Source of the DNA: Bacteroidota bacterium | Lineage (GTDB): Bacteria > Bacteroidota > Bacteroidia > Chitinophagales > Saprospiraceae | Assembly (NCBI GenBank): GCA_003045895.1 | Contig: PZPC01000051.1 | Location: 1 to 36,843, forward strand | Reading direction: 5' to 3' | DNA length: 36,843 bases | In this document: positions 8,443-16,605 of the stretch, piece by piece | How positions within the stretch are numbered: position 1 is the first letter of the stretch | Layout: every line of letters begins with the position of its first letter | Program-made: the position numbers and the translations under genes | Notes under the pieces: model-generated | The model's input: only the letters and a program-made list of their open reading frames with translations | Database searches by the model: none | Told to the model about the DNA's origin: nothing

Positions 8443-8657
8443 AAAAAGGAGGTTACCTTCGCAAAAAATTAGAGACGGGAAAAAATAAGTCTAGCAACTT
8501 CCGATTTTTTAAAATCTCCTAAACAACTGACTGAAGGAAAGTTGTGTGGAAATTTTCAAAAATCTCCCGAGCAAGTTGCTGGATTTATTTCCGTCAAAAT
8601 ACTTAGCCCCTGAATTTTCCATATACTACCCAGACCGATACGCTGGACCTCGCGGGG
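8443..8657 (+). other. A/T-rich spacer with internal repeats before the methyltransferase
   Basis: No separate gene seen. AGCAACTT near 8490 pairs with AAGTTGCT near 8570, the word AAAATCTCC occurs twice, and a CAACT/AGTTG pair lies between. A near-match to the promoter box (TACTTAGC near 8600) follows a TTG 21 bases upstream. The final 51 bases (8607-8657) are open in frame with the next gene and probably belong to its coding region. Confidence 0.3.
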
Positions 8658-9278
8658 TTGGCCGTCAAGCTTACCCACATCACCAATGTGGATGACCTGC
8701 TGAATGCGTTGATCGCTAAAGGAGAGGATCACGATGATTTTATGGATGAACGCCTCCCCTACTGGGCAGATTTGTGGCACGCTGCGCTGGCGCTGGGGCG
8801 TTACCTGGTTACGGCGGAAGTGGTACAGCCCGGTATGACTGCTACAGAAATTGGTTGTGGGTTAGGTTTGCCGGGGATTGTAGCGGGGCTGTTGGGAGCT
8901 GAAGTTACGCTAACCGATTACTTGCCGGAAACTTTGGAATTTTTAGCCCTGAATTGGGCCCAGAACCTTTCGCAGCCTTTGCGCTGCCAGCTACTGGATT
9001 GGCGCAAACCTGATCCAAGCCTCCGGGCAGCGTTGCTCCTGGCGTCGGACGTGGCCTACGAAAAACGGTCGTTCGAGTACCTTGCGCAAACGATAAAAAC
9101 ACTATCCCAACCCGGCGGAAGAATCATCATCACCGAACCGAACCGGGAAATCGGTAAAAGCTTCATCGAATCCCTGGCCGCAGACCCCCATTACCAGATA
9201 AAACAAATTCAGGAAAATATTTATTGGAACGATTTCTACAAACCCGTCAATATCATCGATATTAACAGAATAGAGTAA
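8658..9278 (+). CDS. Class I SAM-dependent methyltransferase (METTL16-family / Nnt1-like)
   Basis: At least 206 residues. DERLPYWADLWHAALALGRYL is typical of this protein-lysine-methyltransferase-like family; TEIGCGLGLPGIVAG is the SAM-binding loop and LTDYLPETLEFL the acidic second strand. Later LLLASDVAYE and GGRIIITEPNR fit motifs IV-VI. The substrate is unknown. The start is doubtful: the first conventional start in frame is the TTG at 8658, but the frame is open back to 8607 and the upstream residues (QTDTLDLAGLAVKLTHI) look like the first strands of the family. A true start nearer 8610, possibly the CTG there, is plausible. Confidence 0.82.
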   Translation: MAVKLTHITNVDDLLNALIAKGEDHDDFMDERLPYWADLWHAALALGRYLVTAEVVQPGMTATEIGCGLGLPGIVAGLLGAEVTLTDYLPETLEFLALNWAQNLSQPLRCQLLDWRKPDPSLRAALLLASDVAYEKRSFEYLAQTIKTLSQPGGRIIITEPNREIGKSFIESLAADPHYQIKQIQENIYWNDFYKPVNIIDINRIE

Positions 9279-9292
9279 TGCGCGGAGGCTAC

Positions 9293-9856
9293 TTAGGGCC
9301 CAGCCCAGTCGAGGTTGCAACAATCGGCTACCAACTGGCTGTAGTCTGGCCGATCGTGAGATAATTTGTGAATGAAAGCCTCCCTGATCGTACCGCGAAA
9401 AATAACGAAAACACCCGGCATCTGAAAACCATCGCCTACTTGCTTGAAACCGACACCATTGCCATCGATAACGCCGGATTGGAAGCCTCGAATCCAGGAT
9501 TGCAACCCGAACAGCTGGGTAAAGTTCCCCTTGATCAAGCCGAATGAAGCGTAGGAATTGCAGGTAGGATCGCTGATGTGAATAGATCCCGTCAGTTGGT
9601 AGCGGTTAAAATACCGTTCTGCTGTTTTGTCATCCGTCATGTGAACAAAAACGACCTGGGTCCCTGATTCCTCTATTTCAGGCTTGAGCCTGGCAATATC
9701 CGCCAGGGCTTCCCGACAAAAAGTACACCCAAAATGACGCAGGAAGACGAGTAAAACAGGTCGCTCAAAGGTCAACTGCCAGAGACTGCTGCCTTGATTC
9801 GTCATCATTCCTTCCATGACTTCCTGGTCAACCGAAATACTTACCATGTGTTGCAA
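9293..9856 (-). CDS. Peroxiredoxin-like protein (AhpC/TSA_2, SelU/PRXL2 type)
   Basis: A 187-residue thioredoxin-fold protein. PVLLVFLRHFGCTFCREALAD carries a C44-x-x-C47 motif at the peroxiredoxin-like active site. The following VVFVHMTDDKTAERYFNRY and the late PGVFVIFRG strand match the AhpC-TSA_2 family (vertebrate SelU/PRXL2 relatives). Likely a cytosolic thiol-dependent peroxide or disulfide reductase; the substrate is unknown. It is convergent with the methyltransferase, leaving 14 bases between the stops. ATG 9856 was used; the ATG at 9847 is an alternative. Confidence 0.82.
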   Translation of the reverse strand: MQHMVSISVDQEVMEGMMTNQGSSLWQLTFERPVLLVFLRHFGCTFCREALADIARLKPEIEESGTQVVFVHMTDDKTAERYFNRYQLTGSIHISDPTCNSYASFGLIKGNFTQLFGLQSWIRGFQSGVIDGNGVGFKQVGDGFQMPGVFVIFRGTIREAFIHKLSHDRPDYSQLVADCCNLDWAGP

Positions 9857-9872
9857 ATAACTTGTCTTATTA

Positions 9873-9886
9873 GTTGTCTATACAAC
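9873..9886 (-). promoter_or_regulatory. Palindromic operator-like site upstream of the peroxiredoxin-like gene
   Basis: GTTGTCTATACAAC is a 5-bp dyad with a 4-base spacer, 16 bases upstream of the start codon. The half-sites resemble a dimeric repressor site, but no regulator gene is adjacent. Confidence 0.25.
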
Positions 9887-9949
9887 AAATCAAAAGCAGG
9901 TTTTTGTTCATGATCTGCCTTAATTAAATAGCATTTTCCCTAATAACTT

Positions 9950-9988
9950 TTAAAAAACGTGAGCCAACCTGTTATCTGGTTAGCTCAC
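9950..9988 (-). terminator. Terminator of the small helical gene
   Basis: On the minus strand an 11-bp stem (9978-9988 with 9959-9969, one G-U pair) and an 8-base loop are followed by a T6 tract. It lies 42 bases past the stop at 10031. Confidence 0.75.
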
Positions 9989-10030
9989 ATCACTGATTGA
10001 CTTCAGTAAACGCTAATTTGTGGGGCCTTT

Positions 10031-10279
10031 TTAGCCGAATTCGGCATCCGTTACAGCCAGGTCTTTTTCGTATTTTCTGACCAGACTGGCTTGGTTAAAT
10101 GCTAACTGATTGAGGATGCGCAACTCTTCTTCTAACTGGACCGTTTTGTTTTCAATTTCATTTAAATGGCTAAGGACTTTTCGCTTGCGGTTGATGTCCA
10201 GTATTCGTTGTAGGGTCTGTGTGAGCGAAATACGGGTTCTTAACAACCTTTGCTTGAGCGACCGGTAATTCATGAGCAT
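10031..10279 (-). CDS. Small helical (coiled-coil) protein of unknown function
   Basis: An 82-residue protein I do not recognise. It is very rich in Leu, Arg, Lys, Glu and Gln, and residues 8-72 could form a continuous amphipathic or coiled-coil helix (LRTRISLTQTLQRILDINRK, then IENKTVQLEEELRILNQL). No signal peptide or membrane segment. A terminator follows it and a long A/T-rich leader precedes it, so it is probably a single-gene unit. Start ATG 10279, or the second ATG at 10273. Confidence 0.6.
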   Translation of the reverse strand: MLMNYRSLKQRLLRTRISLTQTLQRILDINRKRKVLSHLNEIENKTVQLEEELRILNQLAFNQASLVRKYEKDLAVTDAEFG

Positions 10280-10472
10280 TGGAGTTTGGTGATAAGGGAT
10301 TAGGAAAACAAGTTCTTATAGCAAAAAGAAATAACATCAACTTGTTTTCTGAAAAATAAGAATTTAATTCCGATCAATCAACATTAATCAAGAATTAATT
10401 CCAATTCTACAATCCTTAAAAAAACTATTGAGCCCTTTCTATAGTTTTATACGAACCTTATTTTAACAGTTT
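10280..10472 (-). other. A/T-rich intergenic region
   Basis: No gene seen. It holds the symporter terminator at 10421-10448 and the leader of the small helical gene. I could not place a convincing TAnnTTTG box. Confidence 0.5.
10421..10448 (-). terminator. Probable terminator of the sodium:solute symporter
   Basis: AAAACTAT at 10421-10428 pairs with ATAGTTTT at 10441-10448 around a 12-base loop. Read on the minus strand the stem runs into a T7 tract. The stem is A/T-rich, so strength is uncertain. Confidence 0.55.
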
Positions 10473-12533
10473 TTATTGCTGAATTTTTGACCAGTTGCGG
10501 AAAATTATCCAGGTAGACACCACAACCACTGACAAACTCAACAAAGCCTGGTAGTAGGCACCATAAAGTACAAACCCCGTGCTGAACAACAGTCCGTAAA
10601 CCAGAAAACAACCCGCAAACATACAACTCAACTCCAGGGCAAATGAACTGGTGGGGATGGGTGCGGCCAACTCCTCTGCTTTGATCGCGTACTGAATAAC
10701 GGCATCCCACCCCGGCGAATGGGGCCGAATCAGGCGATAAAACCTGATGAGGGTCTCCTTGGCCGTGGGGCGGGTCAGGAAAGTGACGACCACCCAACCT
10801 ACCGTCGTAATTCCTACCCCGTAAACCAGGCGGGCATGGTCGGGGATATCCGTAGGGTGAATAAACTCAAAATAAACAGCTACCAGGAAAGAGATCAACA
10901 TAGCCGCTATTTCTGAAAAGGCGCTGATGCGCCACCAGAACCACCGCAAAATGAAAAGCAAGCCGGTGCCAGCGCCAATTTGCAGGATAATATTAAAGGA
11001 GGACAGCGCATCCTCCAGCGACAGGGCCAATAGCGCCGCCAGCACCATCAGCACAACCGTCGTCAGCCGGCCAACGAGCACCTGTTGTTGATCCGTCGCC
11101 TCTGGGCGGACAAAGCGCTTGTACACATCGTTAACAACGTAGGAGGCGCCCCAGTTAAGGTGAGTAGAGATCGTCGACATAAAGGCAGCAATCAGCGCCG
11201 CCAGCAGTAAGCCCAGGAGACCGGCCGGCATAAATTGCAACATGAGCGAAAAGCCCAAATCATGGCCCAGCTTACTAATCGCAATATCCGGCTGCGCCAA
11301 CTGGATATAAACCAGGCCTTCCTCGTCAAGGGGATCGCTCCACGAGGCGGGGTCTTTGTCTTTGTTTTTGCTGGCAAAAATATAGGCCAACGAACGGACC
11401 TCCAAAGACAAGGGGTGCTCAGCAACGATAGTCTGCAGGCGTTGGTACTCGGCGTGTTTTTCGGCGGGTTCCGCTTGCGCTACTTTCTCCGCCAAAACCG
11501 CCTCCAGCACCGGAAGCGCTTCCGGTGTGAGGTGCTCATTGAGGAATTTGGCGGCGCTGGCTTGTACGTAGATTTGTGGGGCTGCCGGGGAGGGATTTAC
11601 CTTAAGTGGGTAATAGATCAACGACGCCAACGCAATTAACAACCAGGGCCAGGGCCGCAGCGCATAGTGGGAAATATTGAAGAACAAGGTGGCACCAATC
11701 GCGTGCTTCTCGTTTTTTGCCGACAACATCCGCTGTACAATGTAGCCCCCTCCACCGGGCTCGGCGCCGGGGTACCAAACGGACCACCACTGCACAGCCA
11801 ACGGCAAGATGAACAAAGGCCAAACCACTTCCCAATTGTTGAAATCGGGTAAAAAATTCAACTTCCCTTGTAAATTAGGGTGGGCCAGCAGGCTCTCCAG
11901 CCCTTGAATATCCGGGCGGTGCAGAATGATTACCGCCGCCCATACCATACCGATCATGGCCAGGATAAATTGGAAAAAGTCGGTGATGATCACCCCCCGC
12001 AAACCACCCAAACTGGTATATACAACCGTAATAATGGAAGCGATAAGCACCGTCTGAACCGGGCTCAGGCCCAACAATACCCCACCAATTTTTATGGCAG
12101 CCAGGCAAACCGTAGCCATAATGACCACGTTGAAAATCACCCCCAGGTAAATGGCCCGGAAACCTCGTAAAAAAGAAGCCGGTCGGCCACTGTAGCGCAG
12201 CTCATAGAACTCCAGATCGGTAAGAATCCCCGACCGCCGCCACAATTTGGCGTAAACGAAGACGGTTAGCATCCCGGTAAGCAGAAAAGCCCACCAAACC
12301 CAGTTGCCGGAAATACCGTTTTGCCGAACAATGTCAGCAACCAGGTTGGGCGTATCTGCGCTGAAAGTGGTAGCCACCATACTTACGCCCAATAACCACC
12401 AGGGCATTCCCCGGCCCGAGAGAAAATACTCCGTAAAACCTTTGCCTGCGCGGCGGGAGGTCCACAGGCCAATGATTAACGACAGCAAGAAAAATACGGC
12501 AATGATGCCCCAATCCAATGTTGTTAAACGCAT
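10473..12533 (-). CDS. Sodium:solute symporter (SSS / SGLT family)
   Basis: A 686-residue inner-membrane transporter. It begins MRLTTLDWGIIAVFFLLSLI and has the SSS landmarks FLSGRGMPWWLLGVSMVATT and ADTPNLVADIVRQNGISGNW in the first helices, then AALIAAFMSTISTHLNWGAS with the Na2-site Ser/Thr residues, followed by VVNDVYKRFVRPEA. The family couples sodium uptake to sugars, amino acids, myo-inositol or similar solutes; the substrate cannot be read here. A long soluble insertion at about residues 310-410 (KVNPSPAAPQIYVQASAAKF onward) separates two helices. ATG 12533 is preferred to a TTG at 12566, because the family starts at this point. Confidence 0.9.
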   Translation of the reverse strand: MRLTTLDWGIIAVFFLLSLIIGLWTSRRAGKGFTEYFLSGRGMPWWLLGVSMVATTFSADTPNLVADIVRQNGISGNWVWWAFLLTGMLTVFVYAKLWRRSGILTDLEFYELRYSGRPASFLRGFRAIYLGVIFNVVIMATVCLAAIKIGGVLLGLSPVQTVLIASIITVVYTSLGGLRGVIITDFFQFILAMIGMVWAAVIILHRPDIQGLESLLAHPNLQGKLNFLPDFNNWEVVWPLFILPLAVQWWSVWYPGAEPGGGGYIVQRMLSAKNEKHAIGATLFFNISHYALRPWPWLLIALASLIYYPLKVNPSPAAPQIYVQASAAKFLNEHLTPEALPVLEAVLAEKVAQAEPAEKHAEYQRLQTIVAEHPLSLEVRSLAYIFASKNKDKDPASWSDPLDEEGLVYIQLAQPDIAISKLGHDLGFSLMLQFMPAGLLGLLLAALIAAFMSTISTHLNWGASYVVNDVYKRFVRPEATDQQQVLVGRLTTVVLMVLAALLALSLEDALSSFNIILQIGAGTGLLFILRWFWWRISAFSEIAAMLISFLVAVYFEFIHPTDIPDHARLVYGVGITTVGWVVVTFLTRPTAKETLIRFYRLIRPHSPGWDAVIQYAIKAEELAAPIPTSSFALELSCMFAGCFLVYGLLFSTGFVLYGAYYQALLSLSVVVVSTWIIFRNWSKIQQ

Positions 12534-12650
12534 AATGCTAGGTGGTTTGGCAAAAGATGGGCTCAATTTAGCAAATAAACGAGTAAGCGGCGGGACAAAA
12601 TAAAGTAAGCAACTTTAGTTTCGCAGCTATTTCGTGATCGGCTTAAAAAA

Positions 12651-12690
12651 AAGACAGGCACGATCAAACTTTGCTGATCGTGCCTGTCTT
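12651..12690 (-). terminator. Strong terminator of the 465-residue gene
   Basis: A perfect 16-bp stem (12651-12666 with 12675-12690) and 8-base loop. On the minus strand it is followed by a run of eight T. It sits 26 bases past the stop at 12717. Confidence 0.85.
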
Positions 12691-12716
12691 AAAAATCATT
12701 TATCGGCGTTCCGGCG

Positions 12717-14114
12717 TTATTCGTCTTCACCGGCTTTGCGCTTGCGCCGGGTTTTGAACAACAGTACAATTTCTTTATCCGTAAGAAAGTTGAAATCCAA
12801 AAAGGTGCTGGACACAAATTTCTTGATATCCTGGTAGTCTTTTCCCCGTTTGTCGGTATAAACTTTGAGTAATTTACGCACGTAGCTCATCGACAATTCT
12901 TTCAAATCCTGGTTGAACTGCTGGTTGCCAAACAAACCCATGTAGACGGTGAAGAGCTTGGTAATCTCGAAAAACGATGTGTACTCGCCAGCCCCCAGGT
13001 TTTTCATGAAGGTGGAGAAATAGGCAAAAACCGTCCGTCGAATTCCTTCGTTAAAAGCCGATAAACCTTCGTGGTTGAGGTATACGGAACGGATAGCTTC
13101 TTGCGTAGTCTCATTGGTATAGCCGCCGTTGTGAATGGTTTCAATGATATCGAAGTAAGGACTGAGTTGGTCCTTGGTTTTGCGATCGAACAGGCTGGCC
13201 AGTCGCAAATCTGCTTCCGGGGTCAGTTTTGCCTCTTTATTTTCGTGTAACTGCAGGATGAACTGGAGCAAGAGTTCATCCGCTTCGGGCAATTTCTTCC
13301 GCGCTTTGGCCAGGCTATCAACAAGAACCTTGCGGTTGGCAGCCGGCAAGTCCAGGAAGGCACCGTAAAGGGCACTCAGGTAGAGGTGCTCTTTGGTACC
13401 GATCAATTCTTCGTTGGCAACAAAGTTATCCATGGGTTCCAGGAGGGAGGTGTTGTCTTCCTGGGTATTAATCCGGAACAAGAGGAACCGCTCCAACCCG
13501 CTGTATTCAATCGTCAGCTCGGCCGGGGTATCCGGAAAAACGACACACAGGAAGTTTTCGTTCAGGAACTGCTTGGCGTACCGTTCGTAATCCCGCTTGC
13601 GTTCTGCCTCTACCCGCAGCCGGTCAATTTTGAGGCTCTGGAGGTAATGACGTACCCGCTTATTGTCGATGTTATTGATCAAATTCGTTACCCAAATATC
13701 ACTACTCAGCGAAAAACCAATTTGAATGGTCTGCCCGATCCGCTTTTTGAGGATATCAAAATTTGCGGATTCGCAGATGGTCAGCAGAATGGCCTGAAAA
13801 TGATGCTGGGGGCGAATATACTTGTAGTGCGCATCAATCGTCCCCCGGAGTACACTGAAGCCTAAAATACGGGGCAAGAACAAGCCTTCAAAGGCGGAAT
13901 CCAGCAGAATCTGCTCCAGGTGAATCAACTGAAGGGGGAAATGCTGGGCCACCTCCTGGTACACCAGGTTGATGTGGGGTTCGTAGAGATCCTTGAGGGT
14001 GTTGTAGTATTCTTCCTCCTCTTCTTCCAGGTATTGCTTCAATTCTTCACTCTCCTGGATCTGGCCGGCAATGATTTCCAGTTTTTCTAAATACTCGGGC
14101 CGCAGTTCGTACAT
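12717..14114 (-). CDS. Conserved-looking helical protein of unknown function, 465 residues
   Basis: I do not recognise a family. The protein is soluble (no signal peptide or membrane span), strongly helical and acidic at the N-terminus (EELKQYLEEEEEEYYNTLKD, residues 23-42), and has a basic tail (FKTRRKRKAGEDE). Recognisable stretches include FEGLFLPRILGFSVLRGTID near 75-95 and ETTQEAIRSVYLNHEGLSAF in the C-terminal third. The composition and lack of catalytic motifs suggest a structural or scaffold role, but this is a guess. It has its own promoter, a leader with a hairpin and a strong terminator, so it is a single-gene transcript. Confidence 0.75.
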   Translation of the reverse strand: MYELRPEYLEKLEIIAGQIQESEELKQYLEEEEEEYYNTLKDLYEPHINLVYQEVAQHFPLQLIHLEQILLDSAFEGLFLPRILGFSVLRGTIDAHYKYIRPQHHFQAILLTICESANFDILKKRIGQTIQIGFSLSSDIWVTNLINNIDNKRVRHYLQSLKIDRLRVEAERKRDYERYAKQFLNENFLCVVFPDTPAELTIEYSGLERFLLFRINTQEDNTSLLEPMDNFVANEELIGTKEHLYLSALYGAFLDLPAANRKVLVDSLAKARKKLPEADELLLQFILQLHENKEAKLTPEADLRLASLFDRKTKDQLSPYFDIIETIHNGGYTNETTQEAIRSVYLNHEGLSAFNEGIRRTVFAYFSTFMKNLGAGEYTSFFEITKLFTVYMGLFGNQQFNQDLKELSMSYVRKLLKVYTDKRGKDYQDIKKFVSSTFLDFNFLTDKEIVLLFKTRRKRKAGEDE

Positions 14115-14135
14115 CAGTAGGGTATTTTAAAAGCA

Positions 14136-14170
14136 AACCTGGTAGTGCAACATTACGGCACTACCAGGTT
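14136..14170 (-). promoter_or_regulatory. Perfect hairpin in the leader of the 465-residue gene
   Basis: A 13-bp perfect stem (14136-14148 with 14158-14170), 9-base loop. On the minus strand it is followed by TTGCTTTTAAAAT. It lies between the promoter at 14216-14245 and the start at 14114, so it is either a leader attenuator or a second terminator for rpsP. Confidence 0.5.
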
Positions 14171-14215
14171 CACTGTTCATAATTTGGAATAAAAGTATGG
14201 CCTTAACAGCCGTTG

Positions 14216-14245
14216 CAAATATACGCTTATTTACGAGATCGGCAA
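14216..14245 (-). promoter_or_regulatory. Bacteroidota-type promoter of the 465-residue gene
   Basis: On the minus strand TTG (14245-14243) and TATATTTG (14223-14216) are 19 bases apart, a full match to the phylum consensus. The start codon is about 100 bases downstream. Confidence 0.75.
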
Positions 14246-14343
14246 ATGAAAAATGCTAAATCTATCCAGGTGTAAACGGGTAAATGAAAAAAAATAGCAA
14301 GGGCTTTTCTGCGACGGCTACGCGTTGCTGTCGTACCCAACGA

Positions 14344-14381
14344 CCGACGGCTCACCTACCCGGAGGTAAATGAGCCGTCGG
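14344..14381 (-). terminator. Hairpin after rpsP
   Basis: An 11-bp perfect stem (14344-14354 with 14371-14381), 16-base loop. It is 23 bases past the rpsP stop. There is no T-run directly behind it on the minus strand (a T8 run comes some 50 bases later, past a second weaker hairpin at about 14311-14332), so it may be an mRNA end-protecting structure rather than a simple terminator. Confidence 0.5.
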
Positions 14382-14403
14382 CCTAACATTCAGGTAGTTA
14401 AAA

Positions 14404-15000
14404 CTACTCTTCGGTTTTTTCTTCTTCGGCAGCAGGAGCTTCTTCAGCTACTTCAGCTACCACTTCTTCCGCAGGAGCTTCTTCCGCCACCGCTTCTACA
14501 ACCAGAGCAGGAGCCGCTTCTACAACCGGAGCCGGAGCAGGAGCAGGAGCCGCTTCTACAACTGGCTCTTCTTCTACGACTACAACTGTAGGCTTGTGTC
14601 CGAAGCGCACTGCGTGCATTTCGGCAATCTCAGCCAACGTAACATCCCGACGGGCAGAAACCTTGGCTTCTTTGCTGTTGATCCACTGTTCCCACTTTTC
14701 GTCGGCAATTTCTTGCGTCAGTGCGCCTTTTTCAACACCGCGCATCAAATGCTTGCGATACAATACGCCTTTGAAACGTAAAATAGCACGGACGGTATCG
14801 GTGGGCTGAGCACCTTTTGCCAACCAATTGTAAGCAGCTTCCCGATCGATCTCGATGGTAGCAGGCTTAGTCATTGGGTTGTAGGTACCCAGTTTTTCGA
14901 TGAAACGACCATCGCGGGGGGAACGAACATCAGCAACGACGATGTGATAAAACGGACGTTGTTTACGTCCCTTGCGCTGTAAGCGAATTTTTACTGGCAT
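14404..15000 (-). CDS. rpsP: 30S ribosomal protein S16 with acidic C-terminal tail
   Basis: A 198-residue protein. [20 protein letters not shown] and [20 protein letters not shown] are diagnostic of S16, an assembly protein of the 30S body. The core ends near residue 85. Residues 86-130 form a linker and 131-198 a disordered Ala/Glu/Val/Pro tail encoded by near-repetitive GCTCCGGCTCC / GAAGAAGC units. Long Glu/Ala tails on S16 are common in Bacteroidota. ATG 15000 matches the family start. It stands alone here, not in the rpsP-rimM-trmD-rplS order of many bacteria. A TATATTTG box at 15097-15090 fits as the promoter, though no upstream TTG is obvious. Confidence 0.95.
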   Translation of the reverse strand: MPVKIRLQRKGRKQRPFYHIVVADVRSPRDGRFIEKLGTYNPMTKPATIEIDREAAYNWLAKGAQPTDTVRAILRFKGVLYRKHLMRGVEKGALTQEIADEKWEQWINSKEAKVSARRDVTLAEIAEMHAVRFGHKPTVVVVEEEPVVEAAPAPAPAPVVEAAPALVVEAVAEEAPAEEVVAEVAEEAPAAEEEKTEE

Positions 15001-15089
15001 GTTTAATGTCAATTTTTTTAATGATCCCCGATTACCTTGAGCGAGCAAGCTGCGGGATTGCCATGTGACCCTATTTCTAAAGCCGGGCG

Positions 15090-15097
15090 CAAATATA
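15090..15097 (-). promoter_or_regulatory. Putative rpsP promoter box
   Basis: TATATTTG on the minus strand matches TAnnTTTG, 90 bases upstream of rpsP. No TTG was found at the expected distance. Confidence 0.45.
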
Positions 15098-15146
15098 CAG
15101 CAATTATATTAATCTGCTAATTTTTTACTGATTTTACTGCCTCAAC

Positions 15147-16223
15147 TTAGCATCCTTCGTAGTAAATCACATCTTCGGCGGCTTTGCGCCACCGCCAGGC
15201 GCCGTTTTCCTGCCCGGAAACCAGCAGCACATACGCTACGGAGCCGCCGCAGCTTTCCCCAACGGGCGGGCAGTGGAAGAGCAAATCGGGCATTTGGTCG
15301 CCATTGATATCGCCCTGCCAGAGTAAAATGGGATGGTGATAGAAATTGGTGGCCAGTTCTGGCTTCTGGCCCGGTTCCCAGGTTATCGCCAGCTCTGCAC
15401 TCAGGTCTTGCTCGAAACCATTGAAGTAGCCCTCCGGATAAGCATTCCTGACAATCCCCAGTTGGTACTGCCGATCAGTTGCTTCCTCACCACTTGCGGC
15501 CAGACAAATTTCCTGGGCCTGCAGCGCATACCGATCATTCCCTTGCGGCGAGGTGAACAATTCTACCTGCTCATAAGGATACACCGGGCGCCCCCATTTG
15601 AAATAATTAGAGAAATACTGCAGGTAAGTTTGTTGTACCACTTCCAAAGGGTTTGCTATTGGCTTTTTAGTACCAATCAACAAGGTTGCCCACTGCTCGC
15701 TCAGGCCGCAGTCTATCCTTACCATCCCACGCCCATCTTCAGGTGCATAATCTACTTTTGGGCTTACTTTCTTCAAAAGAAAATTCCCGGCATTACCCTC
15801 TTCGGAGGAAATCAAAGCATACCAGTTGAGTTGATCATCGAAGTTCAATGACTCGAACCGGACGTCGGGCACCACAATTCGAATGTCCCGATCTACCTTC
15901 CCTTGCGAAGGTTTAAACAAGGCGCCGGGCTTGAGGTAAGCCGAAAACAAATACCCCTTTTGCTGGCCGTACTGCACGGGGTACCAGTACGCCGTCCGGC
16001 CATCAATGGTTTCGGTCTTCTGGTAGTCGATATTTGCCGAAAGCACTTTCACTTGGGTGTTAAAGGGTACCCCTCCGATGCGATCAAAAGTTTGACCGGG
16101 GCCTTCGCGCAAAGACATTCCCGAAGGCGCAATGACCGTGTAGATGGCAGGCTCATCCTGGGCACTGATTGGAGTGGTAAAACAGCAGCAGTAGCAGCAG
16201 CAGCAGAAAATTAAGTTACGCAT
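15147..16223 (-). CDS. Exported SH3-like-domain protein with a poly-cysteine signal peptide
   Basis: A 358-residue protein. Residues 1-21 are a signal peptide with an unusual core (FCCCCYCCCF) and likely cleavage after ISA. Residues 27-95 form a bacterial SH3 domain (YTVIAPSGMSLREGPGQTFD, then VLSANIDYQ, WYPVQYGQQKGYLFSAYLKP). The rest (100-358) is beta-rich, unassigned, and includes DINGDQMPDLLFHCPP near 317-332, which resembles the Asp-rich loop of FG-GAP/VCBS repeats. SH3b domains often bind peptidoglycan or peptides. The Cys run is written by a CTG-type triplet repeat at about 16183-16207. No operon partner; an rpsP-side terminator is absent. Confidence 0.72.
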   Translation of the reverse strand: MRNLIFCCCCYCCCFTTPISAQDEPAIYTVIAPSGMSLREGPGQTFDRIGGVPFNTQVKVLSANIDYQKTETIDGRTAYWYPVQYGQQKGYLFSAYLKPGALFKPSQGKVDRDIRIVVPDVRFESLNFDDQLNWYALISSEEGNAGNFLLKKVSPKVDYAPEDGRGMVRIDCGLSEQWATLLIGTKKPIANPLEVVQQTYLQYFSNYFKWGRPVYPYEQVELFTSPQGNDRYALQAQEICLAASGEEATDRQYQLGIVRNAYPEGYFNGFEQDLSAELAITWEPGQKPELATNFYHHPILLWQGDINGDQMPDLLFHCPPVGESCGGSVAYVLLVSGQENGAWRWRKAAEDVIYYEGC

Positions 16224-16387
16224 AGTGGGTTGGTTTTTAGTGATGGATTAAAATTAGGGGTACCCTGGTCGACAATCCATCGCCGATGCGTAAGTGTGGA
16301 GGGTGGGTGAGTATTTGTGACTATTCGCTGGGCATTTTGTTTTTATCGTTTTTGATTGCCAAATTACCATGTCAGGTGAGTAACCTG
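16224..16387. other. Intergenic region downstream-flanking the repeat element
   Basis: No gene or clear promoter box seen. It lies between the SH3-protein start and the repeat element behind ybaK. Confidence 0.4.
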
Positions 16388-16401
16388 CCTACGGCACCCC
16401 C
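16388..16401. repeat. Left direct repeat flanking the MITE-like element
   Basis: CCTACGGCACCCCC, identical to 16606-16619. It looks like a target-site duplication that copied the last codons and stop of ybaK. Confidence 0.6.
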
Positions 16402-16605
16402 CAGGGCTGTCGAATCTGGGATTATTTAATGCGTTATCGCGATGTTTATCCGAAATGGCGCATTCAAGAGAACCCATCCCCCGCCCACGCTAAAAAGCGT
16501 GGCAAGCTCTTTCGCCGCGAGCCGTTGCTGCGCTGCGTCGCTGCGAGAACCAACTTTAGAAGAAAACGCCGTTGATTATATTATCTATTTCCAGATTCGA
16601 CAGCC
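16402..16605. mobile_element. MITE-like non-coding element, about 204 bp
   Basis: Its ends carry a perfect 16-bp inverted repeat (GGGCTGTCGAATCTGG at 16404-16419 and its complement at 16591-16606). The element is flanked by 14-bp direct repeats. Inside are a 37-base block shared with 36316-36352 and a 32-base block shared with 36635-36666, the latter containing the CCACGC...GCGTGG hairpin. No transposase is encoded. Structure supports a non-autonomous mobile element; the family is unknown to me. Confidence 0.65.
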
